38,238 nucleotides of DNA from Limnohabitans sp. (GTDB lineage Bacteria; Pseudomonadota; Gammaproteobacteria; Burkholderiales; Burkholderiaceae_C). Below, one piece after another: positions 15,148-23,455 of the stretch. The position numbers and the translations under genes are program-made. Position 1 is the first letter of the stretch, and each line of letters starts with the position of its first letter. The DNA lies in the NCBI RefSeq assembly GCF_017848645.1, contig NZ_JAFEIF010000077.1:102398-140635 (forward strand). The letters run 5' to 3'. Under the pieces are notes generated by a model. The model saw only the letters and a list, made by a program, of their open reading frames with translations, was not told the DNA's origin and did no database searches.

Positions 15148-18100
15148 GTGGCCAAGTTCAAACGCGCCCCTCAGGGTTACACCACGCCCTCAGGCCAGCC
15201 ATGGCCGCCCACTGACACGCATGCCAAGGTGGATGCTACCCCGCTGGACAAGCCCAATGTGGACGAGGCGCGAGTGCAACAGGTGTTGGACATGATGGTG
15301 CTGCTGTCGCAAAGCACCACGGCCACCGAGATGACCCAGCTGTTGCGACAGCATGGCGACTTGGTGGGGTGGACGGGCTCGGTGACTGAAACCAGCGTGC
15401 GTGCCCAACTGGTGGTTTTACGCGAGCGCGGCTGGGTCAACCCTGGCTACAGTGGCCTCCAAGAGTTGAACTTTTCAGCACCAGATACCCGCAAGAACCT
15501 GATTCGGGTCTACACCACCGTGCAGCCCACGGCGCTGTGGCCACACATGGTGCAGCGCCTCAGCACGACTCGGACCCATTCTTGGTCGCTTCAGCCAGAG
15601 CGCGTGGCTTTGGGCTATTGCGTGGTGCGGGCCCACCTCTGGTTAGGGCGCAGCGAGGCCGAGGCCATGGCCATGCTTGCACCTCACGCACTGGCGAGCT
15701 ACCTGCCGCAATGGGCAGATCAGATTTTTGAAGATGCCTGGTTGCCCGAGTTGATGGGCCAGGCCGACCCCTTGTGGCTGCAAAGGCTGTTGCTCACGGC
15801 CCTGAGCAGCATGGACGACCCGAATTACCCCTTGGCTATCGCTTGGCTTGAGACCGAGATCCCTTCGGGCCGCTTGGTGCCGCAACCCATCACGCGCCTG
15901 GCCTTGGGCATCTCTATGGCGGGTGACGCGCGCGGCGCGCAGCTCACCGCCCTGCTGGGCCCGGATTGGTGCTATGTGCCCGAGCTGGCGGGTGCCATTG
16001 AAGGCCTGCAACTGCTGCAAGCGGGCGACCACGGTGGCGCGCGTCAGGCCTTTGCAGCCAATGGCAAAGCGCTGCGTGCGGCCAAGGTCAAATGGGCCGA
16101 GCTGCTGCCACCTTGGCTGCAGCAGCTAGAACTGCTTGCTTGGCTGAGCAGCGACGATCACAAAGATTGGGAGGTGGCTCGCAAGCTGTGTGTGGCAGCG
16201 TCTGGCCGCCGCCAGCCGGACATCAACGACGGTATTTTTGGCGTGTGGGTTCAAGCGATTGATGCGCGCCTGGGCAAGTCGCCTTGGCACCCGCACTTCA
16301 CCGACTTTTTGAAGCGAGACATCAAGGCTGAACACCTGCTGCAATTGGCCTGGCTGGGCAAGCCTGCCGGTGAGCCGCCCAACGACGACAAGGTCGCCAC
16401 CACGCTGGCGTTCCTCAAAAACCAGTGCCTGGGCAGTCTGCTGGCCCCCGCGCTCGAGGCCTGCGAGCGCCTGGGCTGGCCCAGCGCTGAATGGGTTCAC
16501 CCCGTGGCGGCAAGGCCCGCGCGCATTTTTGGGGCACCGCCTGAGCCTTGGCGCGACGCCCTGCAAGCCATTCTGAACCTCAGCGCCTCCAGCGACCCTG
16601 CCGCAGTGGCCGACAAGCCTGCGCTGCAATGGGCGTGGAGCCTGAGCATCGATGAACAGGGTCGCCCGATAGACCTGAACATGTTGGAGATGAGCACGGG
16701 GGCTCGTGGGGCCGTCAAGCTCAAACCCTTAGGCTGGCTGGCAGCCCAAAAGCGCCAAGGCTTAACCGCCCGCGACAGTGCGGTGCTGCGCCACCTGCAG
16801 CGCCCACGCAACAGCACCCAGCCCGTGCTGAATATCACCGGCGCACTGCAAGCCCTGAAGGGCCACCCCCTCCTGATGCTGGAAGACGCGCCGCAGCAGT
16901 GGCTGGAGATGGTGCCCGCCCAGCCGCGCTTGCTGGTCAAACGAGAAGGCGACGGCGCAAACGCCAGCTATCTGTTCGAGATTGACCCACCCATCAACCT
17001 GAAGACATCACCCCAGTTGCCCGATCATTTCAATCTGTGGGGTGACGAGCGCCATGCCGCTGCAGAAGACCGGGCCCAGTGGCGCATCGTGCGCGTGAGC
17101 CCTGGCGTGGCCAAGCTCATCCACATCAGCCCGGCGCAGCAGCAGGTGGCCGACCTCATCACCAACGGCTGGCGGGTGCCCGCCCAGGCGCAAACCGAGT
17201 TGAACGCCGCACTGCAAGCCTTGGCCTCGCACTTTGAGTTGCAGGGCGATGCCCAAACGGGCCGCCAAGTGCCCGCCGAAAGCCGTTTGCGCGCACAACT
17301 GGCCCCGGCAGGCGAGGGCCTGACCCTGCGCCTGGTGGTGCAACCCTTTGGCGACTATGGCCCCCTGGTGGTGCCCGGCATGGGTCGTGCCCGCATGGTG
17401 TGCGTGCACGAGGGCGAGAGCCTGTGGTGCGAGCGCAGCCTGAGCGAAGAGCGGCGTTGGCTGACCAGCGTGCTCGAAAGCCTGCCCATGCTGGACCCCG
17501 AGCACAGCGCCGACCAAACGGTGTTGCTTGACACGCCCGACGAAGCCTTGAGTGCGCTGGACCAACTGCCGAGCCAGCCCGGCGTTGCCGCCATCGACTG
17601 GCCCAAAGGGCGCGCCGTCAACATTCAGCAAGTTCACAGCCAGCAGATGTCGATCACCGTGGGCAGCGGCCGCGATTGGCTGGCGCTGGACGGCGAGGTG
17701 CAGCTCGACGAAGGCCGGGTCATGGGTCTGCAGCAGCTTTTGGCCCTGATGCGCGGCAGCAGCAGCCGTTTTGTGACGCTGGCCGAGGGTCAGGTCCTGG
17801 CGCTCAGCGACCGCCTGCGCCAGCAGCTCAAAGACCTGGACGGCCTGGCACAAAGCAGCAAGAAGGCGGGCCTGCAACTGCCGCACGCCGCAGCGGCCTG
17901 GCTGAGCGAACAACTCGATGGGGTAGAACTGAAGGGCGACAAAGCCTGGCGCGAGCGCGTGGACGAGCTGGCCAAAGCCAGTCAATGGGAGGCCCCCGTG
18001 CCGCGCACCCTGCAGGCAGAGTTGAGAGACTACCAACGCCAAGGCTACCAATGGATGGCGCGCCTGTCGCGCTCGGGGCTGGGTGCATGCCTGGCCGACG

Positions 18101-19392
18101 ACATGGGCCTGGGCAAAACCGTGCAGACCCTGGCCCTGCTGCTGCAACGCAGCAAGGGTGGGGCCGCTCTGGTGCTGGCACCCACCTCGGTGTGCAGCAA
18201 TTGGCGCGACGAGATCCACCGCTTTGCACCCAGCCTGGAGGTGCACATTTATCACGAGGCCGCAGACCGCCGCCAGGTCTTTGCTGAGCTCGGCCCCGGC
18301 CATGTCTTGGTGGCCAGCTACGGCCTGGTGCAGCAAGACAGCGAAGCCTTCACGCAGGCCGCCTGGGCGACGCTGGTGCTGGACGAAGCCCAGGCCTTGA
18401 AGAACGCCGCCACCAAACGCGCGCAAGTGGTCAGCCAGCTGCAGGCGGGCTTTCGCCTGGCCCTGTCGGGCACGCCGGTGGAAAACCGGCTGTCTGAGTT
18501 GTGGTCGTTGATGAACATCTTGAACCCTGGCTTGCTGGGCTCGGCCAGCCAGTTTCAAGAACGCTTTGCCGGCCCCATTGAGCGCCAGCAAGACCCGGCG
18601 GTGCGCCAGCGCCTGCGCCGTATCATTGCGCCCTTCTTGCTGCGCCGCACCAAGGCCCAGGTCTTGCAAGACCTGCCGCCGCGCACCGAGATCGTTCACC
18701 TGGTGCAACCCAGCGAGGCCGAGCGCGCCTTGCAAGAAGCCATGCGCCGCCAAGCCCGCGAGGAGGTTGAAAAAGCCGCCCAAGACAAGAAAGGCCCGCA
18801 AATTCGCATGTTGGCCGAACTGATGAAGCTGCGCCGCGCCGCTTGCGACCCGCGCCTGGTGGTGCCCGAGATGGGGCTCTCCGGGGCCAAGATCGAGGAA
18901 TTTGAACGCTTGGTGCAAGAGCTGGTGGCGGGCCAACACAAAGCCTTGGTGTTCAGCCAGTTCACCGACTACCTCAAGCTCTTGGCCGAGCGCCTGGAGG
19001 CCCTCGGTGTGGCCTACCAATACCTGGACGGCAGTACCCCGGCGGCCGAGCGAGGCAAGCGTGTGGCCGCCTTTCAGCAAGGGCAGGGCGAGGTGTTTCT
19101 GATCAGCCTGAAGGCGGGTGGCTTTGGCCTGAACTTGACGGTGGCCGACTACGTCATCATCGTCGACCCCTGGTGGAATCCGGCCGCCGAAGACCAAGCC
19201 AGCGGCCGTGCCCACCGCATGGGCCAGCAACGCCCCGTCACCGTCTACCGCTTGGTCACCCAGGGCTCGGTGGAGGAGCGCATCTTGCAAATGCACCACG
19301 ACAAACGCAGCCTGGCCGACAGCATGCTCAACGACCAGGACGGCTCGGCCGTGCTGGATGCCTCCGCATTGGCGGAATTGCTCAGGGATTGA
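15148..19392 (+). CDS. SNF2/RapA-family DEAD/DEAH helicase, long form
   Basis: This 1414-aa protein carries a complete SNF2 ATPase in its last third: motif I DDMGLGKT (984-991), motif II DEAQ (1079-1082), motif III LSGTPVENRLSELWS (about 1105), helicase-C block VFSQFTDYLKLL, SLKAGGFGLNLT and DPWWNPAAEDQASGRAHRMGQ (from 1340). The roughly 900 residues before it are not recognised, with a helical first part. The family remodels protein-DNA or RNA polymerase complexes with ATP. I chose GTG 15148, six bases after AAGGAG; ATG 15133 is in frame, and the frame stays open far upstream only because it is antisense to the permease. It interrupts the ynjB-ynjC neighbourhood on the opposite strand. Confidence 0.9.
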   Translation: MAKFKRAPQGYTTPSGQPWPPTDTHAKVDATPLDKPNVDEARVQQVLDMMVLLSQSTTATEMTQLLRQHGDLVGWTGSVTETSVRAQLVVLRERGWVNPGYSGLQELNFSAPDTRKNLIRVYTTVQPTALWPHMVQRLSTTRTHSWSLQPERVALGYCVVRAHLWLGRSEAEAMAMLAPHALASYLPQWADQIFEDAWLPELMGQADPLWLQRLLLTALSSMDDPNYPLAIAWLETEIPSGRLVPQPITRLALGISMAGDARGAQLTALLGPDWCYVPELAGAIEGLQLLQAGDHGGARQAFAANGKALRAAKVKWAELLPPWLQQLELLAWLSSDDHKDWEVARKLCVAASGRRQPDINDGIFGVWVQAIDARLGKSPWHPHFTDFLKRDIKAEHLLQLAWLGKPAGEPPNDDKVATTLAFLKNQCLGSLLAPALEACERLGWPSAEWVHPVAARPARIFGAPPEPWRDALQAILNLSASSDPAAVADKPALQWAWSLSIDEQGRPIDLNMLEMSTGARGAVKLKPLGWLAAQKRQGLTARDSAVLRHLQRPRNSTQPVLNITGALQALKGHPLLMLEDAPQQWLEMVPAQPRLLVKREGDGANASYLFEIDPPINLKTSPQLPDHFNLWGDERHAAAEDRAQWRIVRVSPGVAKLIHISPAQQQVADLITNGWRVPAQAQTELNAALQALASHFELQGDAQTGRQVPAESRLRAQLAPAGEGLTLRLVVQPFGDYGPLVVPGMGRARMVCVHEGESLWCERSLSEERRWLTSVLESLPMLDPEHSADQTVLLDTPDEALSALDQLPSQPGVAAIDWPKGRAVNIQQVHSQQMSITVGSGRDWLALDGEVQLDEGRVMGLQQLLALMRGSSSRFVTLAEGQVLALSDRLRQQLKDLDGLAQSSKKAGLQLPHAAAAWLSEQLDGVELKGDKAWRERVDELAKASQWEAPVPRTLQAELRDYQRQGYQWMARLSRSGLGACLADDMGLGKTVQTLALLLQRSKGGAALVLAPTSVCSNWRDEIHRFAPSLEVHIYHEAADRRQVFAELGPGHVLVASYGLVQQDSEAFTQAAWATLVLDEAQALKNAATKRAQVVSQLQAGFRLALSGTPVENRLSELWSLMNILNPGLLGSASQFQERFAGPIERQQDPAVRQRLRRIIAPFLLRRTKAQVLQDLPPRTEIVHLVQPSEAERALQEAMRRQAREEVEKAAQDKKGPQIRMLAELMKLRRAACDPRLVVPEMGLSGAKIEEFERLVQELVAGQHKALVFSQFTDYLKLLAERLEALGVAYQYLDGSTPAAERGKRVAAFQQGQGEVFLISLKAGGFGLNLTVADYVIIVDPWWNPAAEDQASGRAHRMGQQRPVTVYRLVTQGSVEERILQMHHDKRSLADSMLNDQDGSAVLDASALAELLRD

Positions 19393-19409
19393 TCAGGCGC
19401 AAGCCATTT

Positions 19410-19439
19410 TTGCAGGTCGGGACTGAAGCCGACCTGCAA
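19410..19439. terminator. REP-like hairpin, likely bidirectional terminator
   Basis: TTGCAGGTCGG (19410-19420) and CCGACCTGCAA (19429-19439) form an 11-bp perfect stem around GACTGAAG. It sits in the 62-bp gap between the convergent SNF2 and ynjB stops and shares GTCGG/CCGACCT with the larger inverted repeat on the other side of ynjB (20820-20906). It probably works as a terminator in both directions and may belong to the same repeat family. Confidence 0.65.
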
Positions 19440-19454
19440 GACGAAAGCTTCTTG

Positions 19455-20687
19455 TCAAACCCCGTAGCGGCGTGTCCATTCTTTCTCGAGCGCGTCCACC
19501 CACGAAGCATGGGGCTCGGGCAGTGCCGGGGCGCTCTGGGCCAGTTGCCCGGGGCGTACGGCCGATGCAAAGCGTGCGCGTTCGGCGGCAGGCAGGCGCG
19601 TCACGTCGAGCACGGTGGGGTCGCCCCACACGTCGATGTCGGCTTTGCGTGCTTGCGCGGCGGGCGAGAGCAAAAAGTTGGCCACCACTTGCGCACCGGC
19701 TTTGCTCGGCGCGTTGTACGGGATGGCCACAAAGTGCGTGTTGCCAATCGTGCCCTTGGCGAACTGCCAACTTTGCACCGTGGCGCTCAGGCGCTTGGCG
19801 GCTATTTCGTTTGCCGCTTCGTTGGGGTTGAAGGTCAGGGCCAGCAGCAGCTCGCCGTCGGCCATCATCTGGCGCTGCGCGGCCGAATTTTGCGGGAACT
19901 GTTTGCCGCCGCGCCACAGGTGCGGGTGCAGCGCATCCAGAAAGCGCCACAGGGGTGCGGCTTGCGCTTCCAATGCGGCGGCTGTGACAGGTTGGGCCAG
20001 CGCTTTCACGTCGGGCGCGTGTTCGATCAGCGCTTGCTTGACGAAGGTGGTGCCATGGAAGTTGGGTGGACGCGGGTAGGTGATTCGCCCGGGTTGGCTG
20101 CGGGCCAGCGCCAGCAACTCAGCCATGCTTTGCGGCACTTGGGGCAGGCGTTTGGCATCGGCAAAAAACGTGAGCTGCGCCATGCCCCAGGGCGATTCCA
20201 GCCCGTCGGTAGGCACCGAAAAATCCACCAGCGTGGTGGGCTTTCCCACGGTGTCCACCCACTGGAAATTGGGCAAGGCTTGTGCGAAGGGCGCAGACAA
20301 CAAACCATCACGCTTCATGGCCGCAAAGTTTTCGCCGTTGATCCAGATCAGGTCCACCGTGCCTTCGGTGTCTTTGCGTCCGGCCTGCTTTTCGGCGCGC
20401 ACGCGCTTGACCACATCGGCCGCGTCGCTGATCTTGACGTGCTGCAGCTTGACGCCAAAGTCCCGCTGCAATTCACCCGCCACCCATTGCAAGTAAGCGT
20501 TGATGCGCTCGCTGCCCGCCCAGGCGTTGAAGTACACGGTTTGGCCGCGAGCGACGCGTTCGATGTCAGCCCAAGCCGCTGCGGAAGCGGATGCGGGGGC
20601 GGCGGCCTGCGCGGCCCAAGGGGCAAAGGCGGCGGCACCTGCAAGAGTCAAGGTCTGGCGACGGTTGATCTGAAATGAAGAACTCAT
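19455..20687 (-). CDS. ynjB: ABC transporter substrate-binding protein (YnjB-like)
   Basis: The 410-aa protein starts with a signal peptide containing a twin arginine (NRRQTLTLAG, core AAAFAPWAAQAAAP), so export may use Tat. The body resembles the YnjB branch of iron/thiamine-type extracellular binding proteins: TVYFNAWAGSERINAYLQWV, VDLIWINGENFAAMK, LESPWGMAQLTFFADAKR and a C-terminal tail VDALEKEWTRRYGV. It would deliver an unknown ligand to the YnjCD importer, now encoded 4.6 kb downstream on the same strand beyond the SNF2 gene. The frame is open further upstream, but ATG 20687 gives the correct signal peptide. Confidence 0.87.
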   Translation of the reverse strand: MSSSFQINRRQTLTLAGAAAFAPWAAQAAAPASASAAAWADIERVARGQTVYFNAWAGSERINAYLQWVAGELQRDFGVKLQHVKISDAADVVKRVRAEKQAGRKDTEGTVDLIWINGENFAAMKRDGLLSAPFAQALPNFQWVDTVGKPTTLVDFSVPTDGLESPWGMAQLTFFADAKRLPQVPQSMAELLALARSQPGRITYPRPPNFHGTTFVKQALIEHAPDVKALAQPVTAAALEAQAAPLWRFLDALHPHLWRGGKQFPQNSAAQRQMMADGELLLALTFNPNEAANEIAAKRLSATVQSWQFAKGTIGNTHFVAIPYNAPSKAGAQVVANFLLSPAAQARKADIDVWGDPTVLDVTRLPAAERARFASAVRPGQLAQSAPALPEPHASWVDALEKEWTRRYGV

Positions 20688-20819
20688 GTTGAAGGGGACC
20701 GCCTGCACGGCGCTGTTCACGGTTAAAAGCCAAGGGTATGCATTTTCGCAGCAGGCCAATCCGCTGCATGACCCGGGCCATTATTGATTCGGCCCGGTGA
20801 AGTTTTGAATGCATCAAAG

Positions 20820-20906
20820 ATCTTGTAGGTCGGCGGTGGAAGACTCCGACATGGGCCTTTGCCCAAACCAGTAACGTCGAACTCTGCGAGTACCGACCTA
20901 CAAGAT
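20820..20906. repeat. Inverted pair of REP-like sequences
   Basis: Perfect 14-bp arms ATCTTGTAGGTCGG (20820-20833) and CCGACCTACAAGAT (20893-20906) enclose 59 bp that contains its own small hairpin GGGC-CTTT-GCCC and further GTCGG/CCGAC words. It lies in the 276-bp gap between the CcdA-type gene stop and the ynjB start, both on the minus strand. It resembles a REP pair (BIME) and could also end transcription of the CcdA operon. Confidence 0.65.
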
Positions 20907-20963
20907 GTCCTTTCTCACACATTTCAAACTTCAGCATGCCGGATCAATAGGTTAAAGAAAACA

Positions 20964-21692
20964 TCAAAACAAAGTGGTCGCACGCAACCAGGCGTCAGGC
21001 AACAAAGGCACGATTTGGGCTTCGAGCCATTTGTCAGCGCCCGTGGCAATGGCCACACCCGCCAGAAATATCAGACCGCCAAACACCTTCTTGACCCGAT
21101 CGCCCTGCGCCAGCACTTTATCGCGCACCGCCTGAAAACCCCGACGTGAGGCATAGGCCACCGCCACCAGAGGAATGGCCGCGCCCATGCCAAACAGGCC
21201 CAGCACAAGCCCGCCGCGCACTGCGCCGCCTTCGCTGGCCACCAAGGTCAGGGCCGAGGCCAACAAGGGACCTGAGCAAGGGCTCCAAACCAAACCCAGC
21301 ACCGCACCCAGCAACAAGGCCCCACCCAAGGTGTCCCCCTTCAGGCGAGAGGACACGCCGTTGGCCCCACTGGCCAGCGGCATCATCCATTGGGTGAAGC
21401 GTTCATTGAGCACCGGCACCCACATCATCACACCCAGCGCCATGAGCAGCACCGCGCCAAACAAGCGCACATGGTCGCCGTCTAGGCCAATGGCCGGCCC
21501 CAGTGCACCCAGCACCACCCCGATGCCCGCAAACGACAAGGCCATGCCCACGCCCATGGCCAAAGGGGCCAGGCGGTTGCCCTGCGCGGCCCCACCCAGG
21601 ACCATGGGCAAGATGGGAAAAACGCAAGGCGACAAAGTGGTCAAGCTGCCGGCCAGCAAGCTCAAACCCAGGTGACTGATGGCCAAATCCAT
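20964..21692 (-). CDS. CcdA-type thiol-reductant transmembrane protein
   Basis: The 242-aa inner-membrane protein has the two half-repeats of the CcdA/DsbD-beta family, each with a conserved cysteine: LSPCVFPILP (Cys23) near the N-terminus and WSPCSGPLL in the middle, among six hydrophobic segments. Such proteins carry electrons from cytoplasmic thioredoxin to periplasmic thiol-disulfide proteins. ATG 21692 has GGAAGAG about 9 bases upstream; a TTG at 21707 is in frame. The gene follows an exported thioredoxin-like protein by 28 bp, its natural partner. A candidate ECF promoter precedes the pair, linking it to the hvf cluster. Confidence 0.9.
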   Translation of the reverse strand: MDLAISHLGLSLLAGSLTTLSPCVFPILPMVLGGAAQGNRLAPLAMGVGMALSFAGIGVVLGALGPAIGLDGDHVRLFGAVLLMALGVMMWVPVLNERFTQWMMPLASGANGVSSRLKGDTLGGALLLGAVLGLVWSPCSGPLLASALTLVASEGGAVRGGLVLGLFGMGAAIPLVAVAYASRRGFQAVRDKVLAQGDRVKKVFGGLIFLAGVAIATGADKWLEAQIVPLLPDAWLRATTLF

Positions 21693-21720
21693 GAGGTGCT
21701 CTTCCAATCAGGTGGCATGT

Positions 21721-22131
21721 TTACTGGGCCGACAGCAAAGCCGCCTTCAGCGCCTGCGGGTCGGTCACACCACCCGAGCGGTGCTTTTGCTCTTGGCCTT
21801 TGAACACGATCAAGGTCGATTGCGCGCGAATGCCCATCTGGCGCTTGAGCTCGCGCTCCTGGTCATGGTCCACCACCAGCAAGGTGCCCGGCACGGTGGC
21901 ATCGCCTTTGAACGTGTTGAACGCTTTTTCTTGCACCAGACAAGTGGGGCACCACTTGGCGTGAAAGTGCAGGCTCACGGCTTCACCGGCTTGCTGCTTT
22001 TGCGCCAAGGTCTGGGCGCTGTAAGGGGCAATGTCGAGCGCGTGTGCCGGAACCATCCAGGCGCTCAGCGTCAGGGTCAACAGCGCAAGGGCTTTGTGGG
22101 GGAGCATTTGATGGGCGAGTGTTTTGTGCAT
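21721..22131 (-). CDS. Exported thioredoxin-like protein
   Basis: The 136-aa protein has a signal peptide (to about VPAHA) and a thioredoxin fold with the redox motif KWCPTC (Cys61, Cys64) followed by LVQEKAF, and the cis-Pro region replaced by QSTLIVF; the Thr at the cis-Pro position is worth noting. It ends soon after the last strand (GGVTDPQALKAALLSAQ). It probably reduces periplasmic disulfides using electrons from the CcdA-type protein encoded next. ATG 22131 has AAGGA 6 to 9 bases upstream. Between it and the beta-propeller gene lie a terminator and an ECF-type promoter, so the pair is its own operon. Confidence 0.9.
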   Translation of the reverse strand: MHKTLAHQMLPHKALALLTLTLSAWMVPAHALDIAPYSAQTLAQKQQAGEAVSLHFHAKWCPTCLVQEKAFNTFKGDATVPGTLLVVDHDQERELKRQMGIRAQSTLIVFKGQEQKHRSGGVTDPQALKAALLSAQ

Positions 22132-22202
22132 GGTTCATCCTTGTCTTGAGTGCACCGGTCTGCGATCTGAGGCTCAAGGGCCTCACACACCGGTATCCAT
22201 CA

Positions 22203-22229
22203 TTTCGAATCAGGCGCGCCCAAAGTTAC
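22203..22229 (-). promoter_or_regulatory. Candidate ECF (SigF-type) promoter of the thioredoxin-ccdA operon
   Basis: On the minus strand GTAACTTTG (22229-22221), 13 bases, then CGAAA (22207-22203) matches the hvf and sigma promoters in sequence and exact spacing. It lies downstream of a terminator and gives a leader of about 65 bases to the ATG at 22131. Confidence 0.65.
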
Positions 22230-22244
22230 AGGGCTGCACCACAA

Positions 22245-22265
22245 AAGGCGGCCACTGGCCGCCTT
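22245..22265 (-). terminator. Terminator after the beta-propeller lipoprotein gene
   Basis: AAGGCGGCC-ACT-GGCCGCCTT is a perfect 9-bp stem with a 3-base loop, 20 bp past the stop at 22285 and followed on the minus strand by TTGT. A good intrinsic terminator. Confidence 0.75.
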
Positions 22266-22284
22266 GTCAGGCATCGTGCGCGAC

Positions 22285-23262
22285 TCAGTAGCTGTAGTAA
22301 GCAATGCCAAACGGGTTGGTGCCTGCCGTGACTGGCTTGCTGAACTTGATCTTGCCTTGGGCATCGATGTCATAGACCGTCACTTGGTTGGCCGTTGGGC
22401 CTGAGTGGGTGACAAAGGCCTTCTTGCTGTCGCCGTTGACCACCAGGTTGTGCGGGTTGTTCACACTCACATCCAGCGGGTTTTCAGCCAAGGAACGGCT
22501 GCGCGTGTTGAGCGAGTACAGCTGTTTGCCCGGCAAATTGGTCATGAACACATATTGACCATCCCGGCTGGGGAAAATGCCGTGCGAGCCGGCCAGGTTC
22601 AATCGGTAATCCAGTTTCAAATCGCGGCCGAGCACAAACACACCACCTTCTTGGTTGGGCACATACAGCTTTTGGTCTTGCTCAACAAAGTACAGGTGCG
22701 GGTCTTCGCCTACTGCGGTCTCAGACTCTTTGGTCAGGGTCTGCGCATTGAAACGCACCACCTTGTCGGGCGCATCGTTGATGAGCATGGAGACAAATGC
22801 AGTTTGACCATCGGCCGTCAACACCACATCGTGCGGCTTGGCCTCCAGCGCCAATGTGCGCACGCTGCGGTCGGACAGTTTGATGACCGAGACCGTGTTG
22901 TCCACATCGTTGGCCACCCACAGGTGATCGCCTTGCCCATCGGCCCACATGTGGAAAACGCCGCGCCCCACATTGACCGACGACTCCACCTGGAAGTTGA
23001 CGGGGTTCAGGACATGCACTTTGTTTTGCGCCCGATCGCCCACGTACAGGCGGTTGGTTTTTTTGACGTAGACCACGTACATGGGCTCCGAACCCGCGAT
23101 CGAGACGGTTTGCTTGACCGCATCGGTCTTCGCATCGATCACCGTCAGGCTCGCGCCACCGCGGTTGGTCACCACCACGTTTTCGGTCAGCACCGCATCG
23201 CTGCCGCCGCCGCAGCCGTACAACAGGCCTGTCACAGCGCCCAATAGAACCCATTTTTTCAT
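22285..23262 (-). CDS. YncE-like beta-propeller lipoprotein
   Basis: The 325-aa protein starts with a lipoprotein signal (lipobox LLYGC at 13-17), so it is anchored to a membrane. The rest consists of repeated beta-propeller blades of the YVTN/YncE type: SLTVIDAKTDAVKQTVSIAG, RLYVGDRAQNKVHVLN, HLWVANDVDNTVSVIKL, TAFVSMLINDAPDKVVRFN, and others. The family includes periplasmic binding scaffolds and subunits of quinoprotein enzymes; no catalytic site is visible. ATG 23262 has AAGGAG 7 bases upstream. The gene lies between two intrinsic terminators, so it is probably transcribed alone, although it sits between the hvf cluster and the thioredoxin-ccdA operon. Confidence 0.82.
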   Translation of the reverse strand: MKKWVLLGAVTGLLYGCGGGSDAVLTENVVVTNRGGASLTVIDAKTDAVKQTVSIAGSEPMYVVYVKKTNRLYVGDRAQNKVHVLNPVNFQVESSVNVGRGVFHMWADGQGDHLWVANDVDNTVSVIKLSDRSVRTLALEAKPHDVVLTADGQTAFVSMLINDAPDKVVRFNAQTLTKESETAVGEDPHLYFVEQDQKLYVPNQEGGVFVLGRDLKLDYRLNLAGSHGIFPSRDGQYVFMTNLPGKQLYSLNTRSRSLAENPLDVSVNNPHNLVVNGDSKKAFVTHSGPTANQVTVYDIDAQGKIKFSKPVTAGTNPFGIAYYSY

Positions 23263-23417
23263 GTTTACTCCTTGTGTTGATTTCAATTTGCCTTCATGCG
23301 TTTGGGGTTGCAAACGCCTCCCACGCAGCCAGGGCTTCGGCCGTGTACATAGATGCCATTTCGTCAGCCCCGCACGCACACCACCGTGGTGAGCAGGGTG
23401 ATGCGCAATACACGCCA

Positions 23418-23441
23418 AAAGGCGATCCATGGATCGCCTTT
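23418..23441 (-). terminator. Terminator after the duplicated-domain lipoprotein gene
   Basis: AAAGGCGATCCA and TGGATCGCCTTT form a perfect 24-bp palindrome 15 bp past the stop at 23456, followed by TTTT when counted on the minus strand. It is likely an intrinsic terminator. The remaining 23263-23417 up to the beta-propeller start shows no other feature. Confidence 0.7.
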
Positions 23442-23455
23442 CAGGAGGGGAATCG

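Noticed and set aside
17008..19299. A 763-codon open frame on the minus strand
   Set aside because: Antisense shadow of the SNF2 helicase gene in GC-rich DNA; no motif, composition dominated by His, Gln, Leu and Ala as expected from antisense reading.
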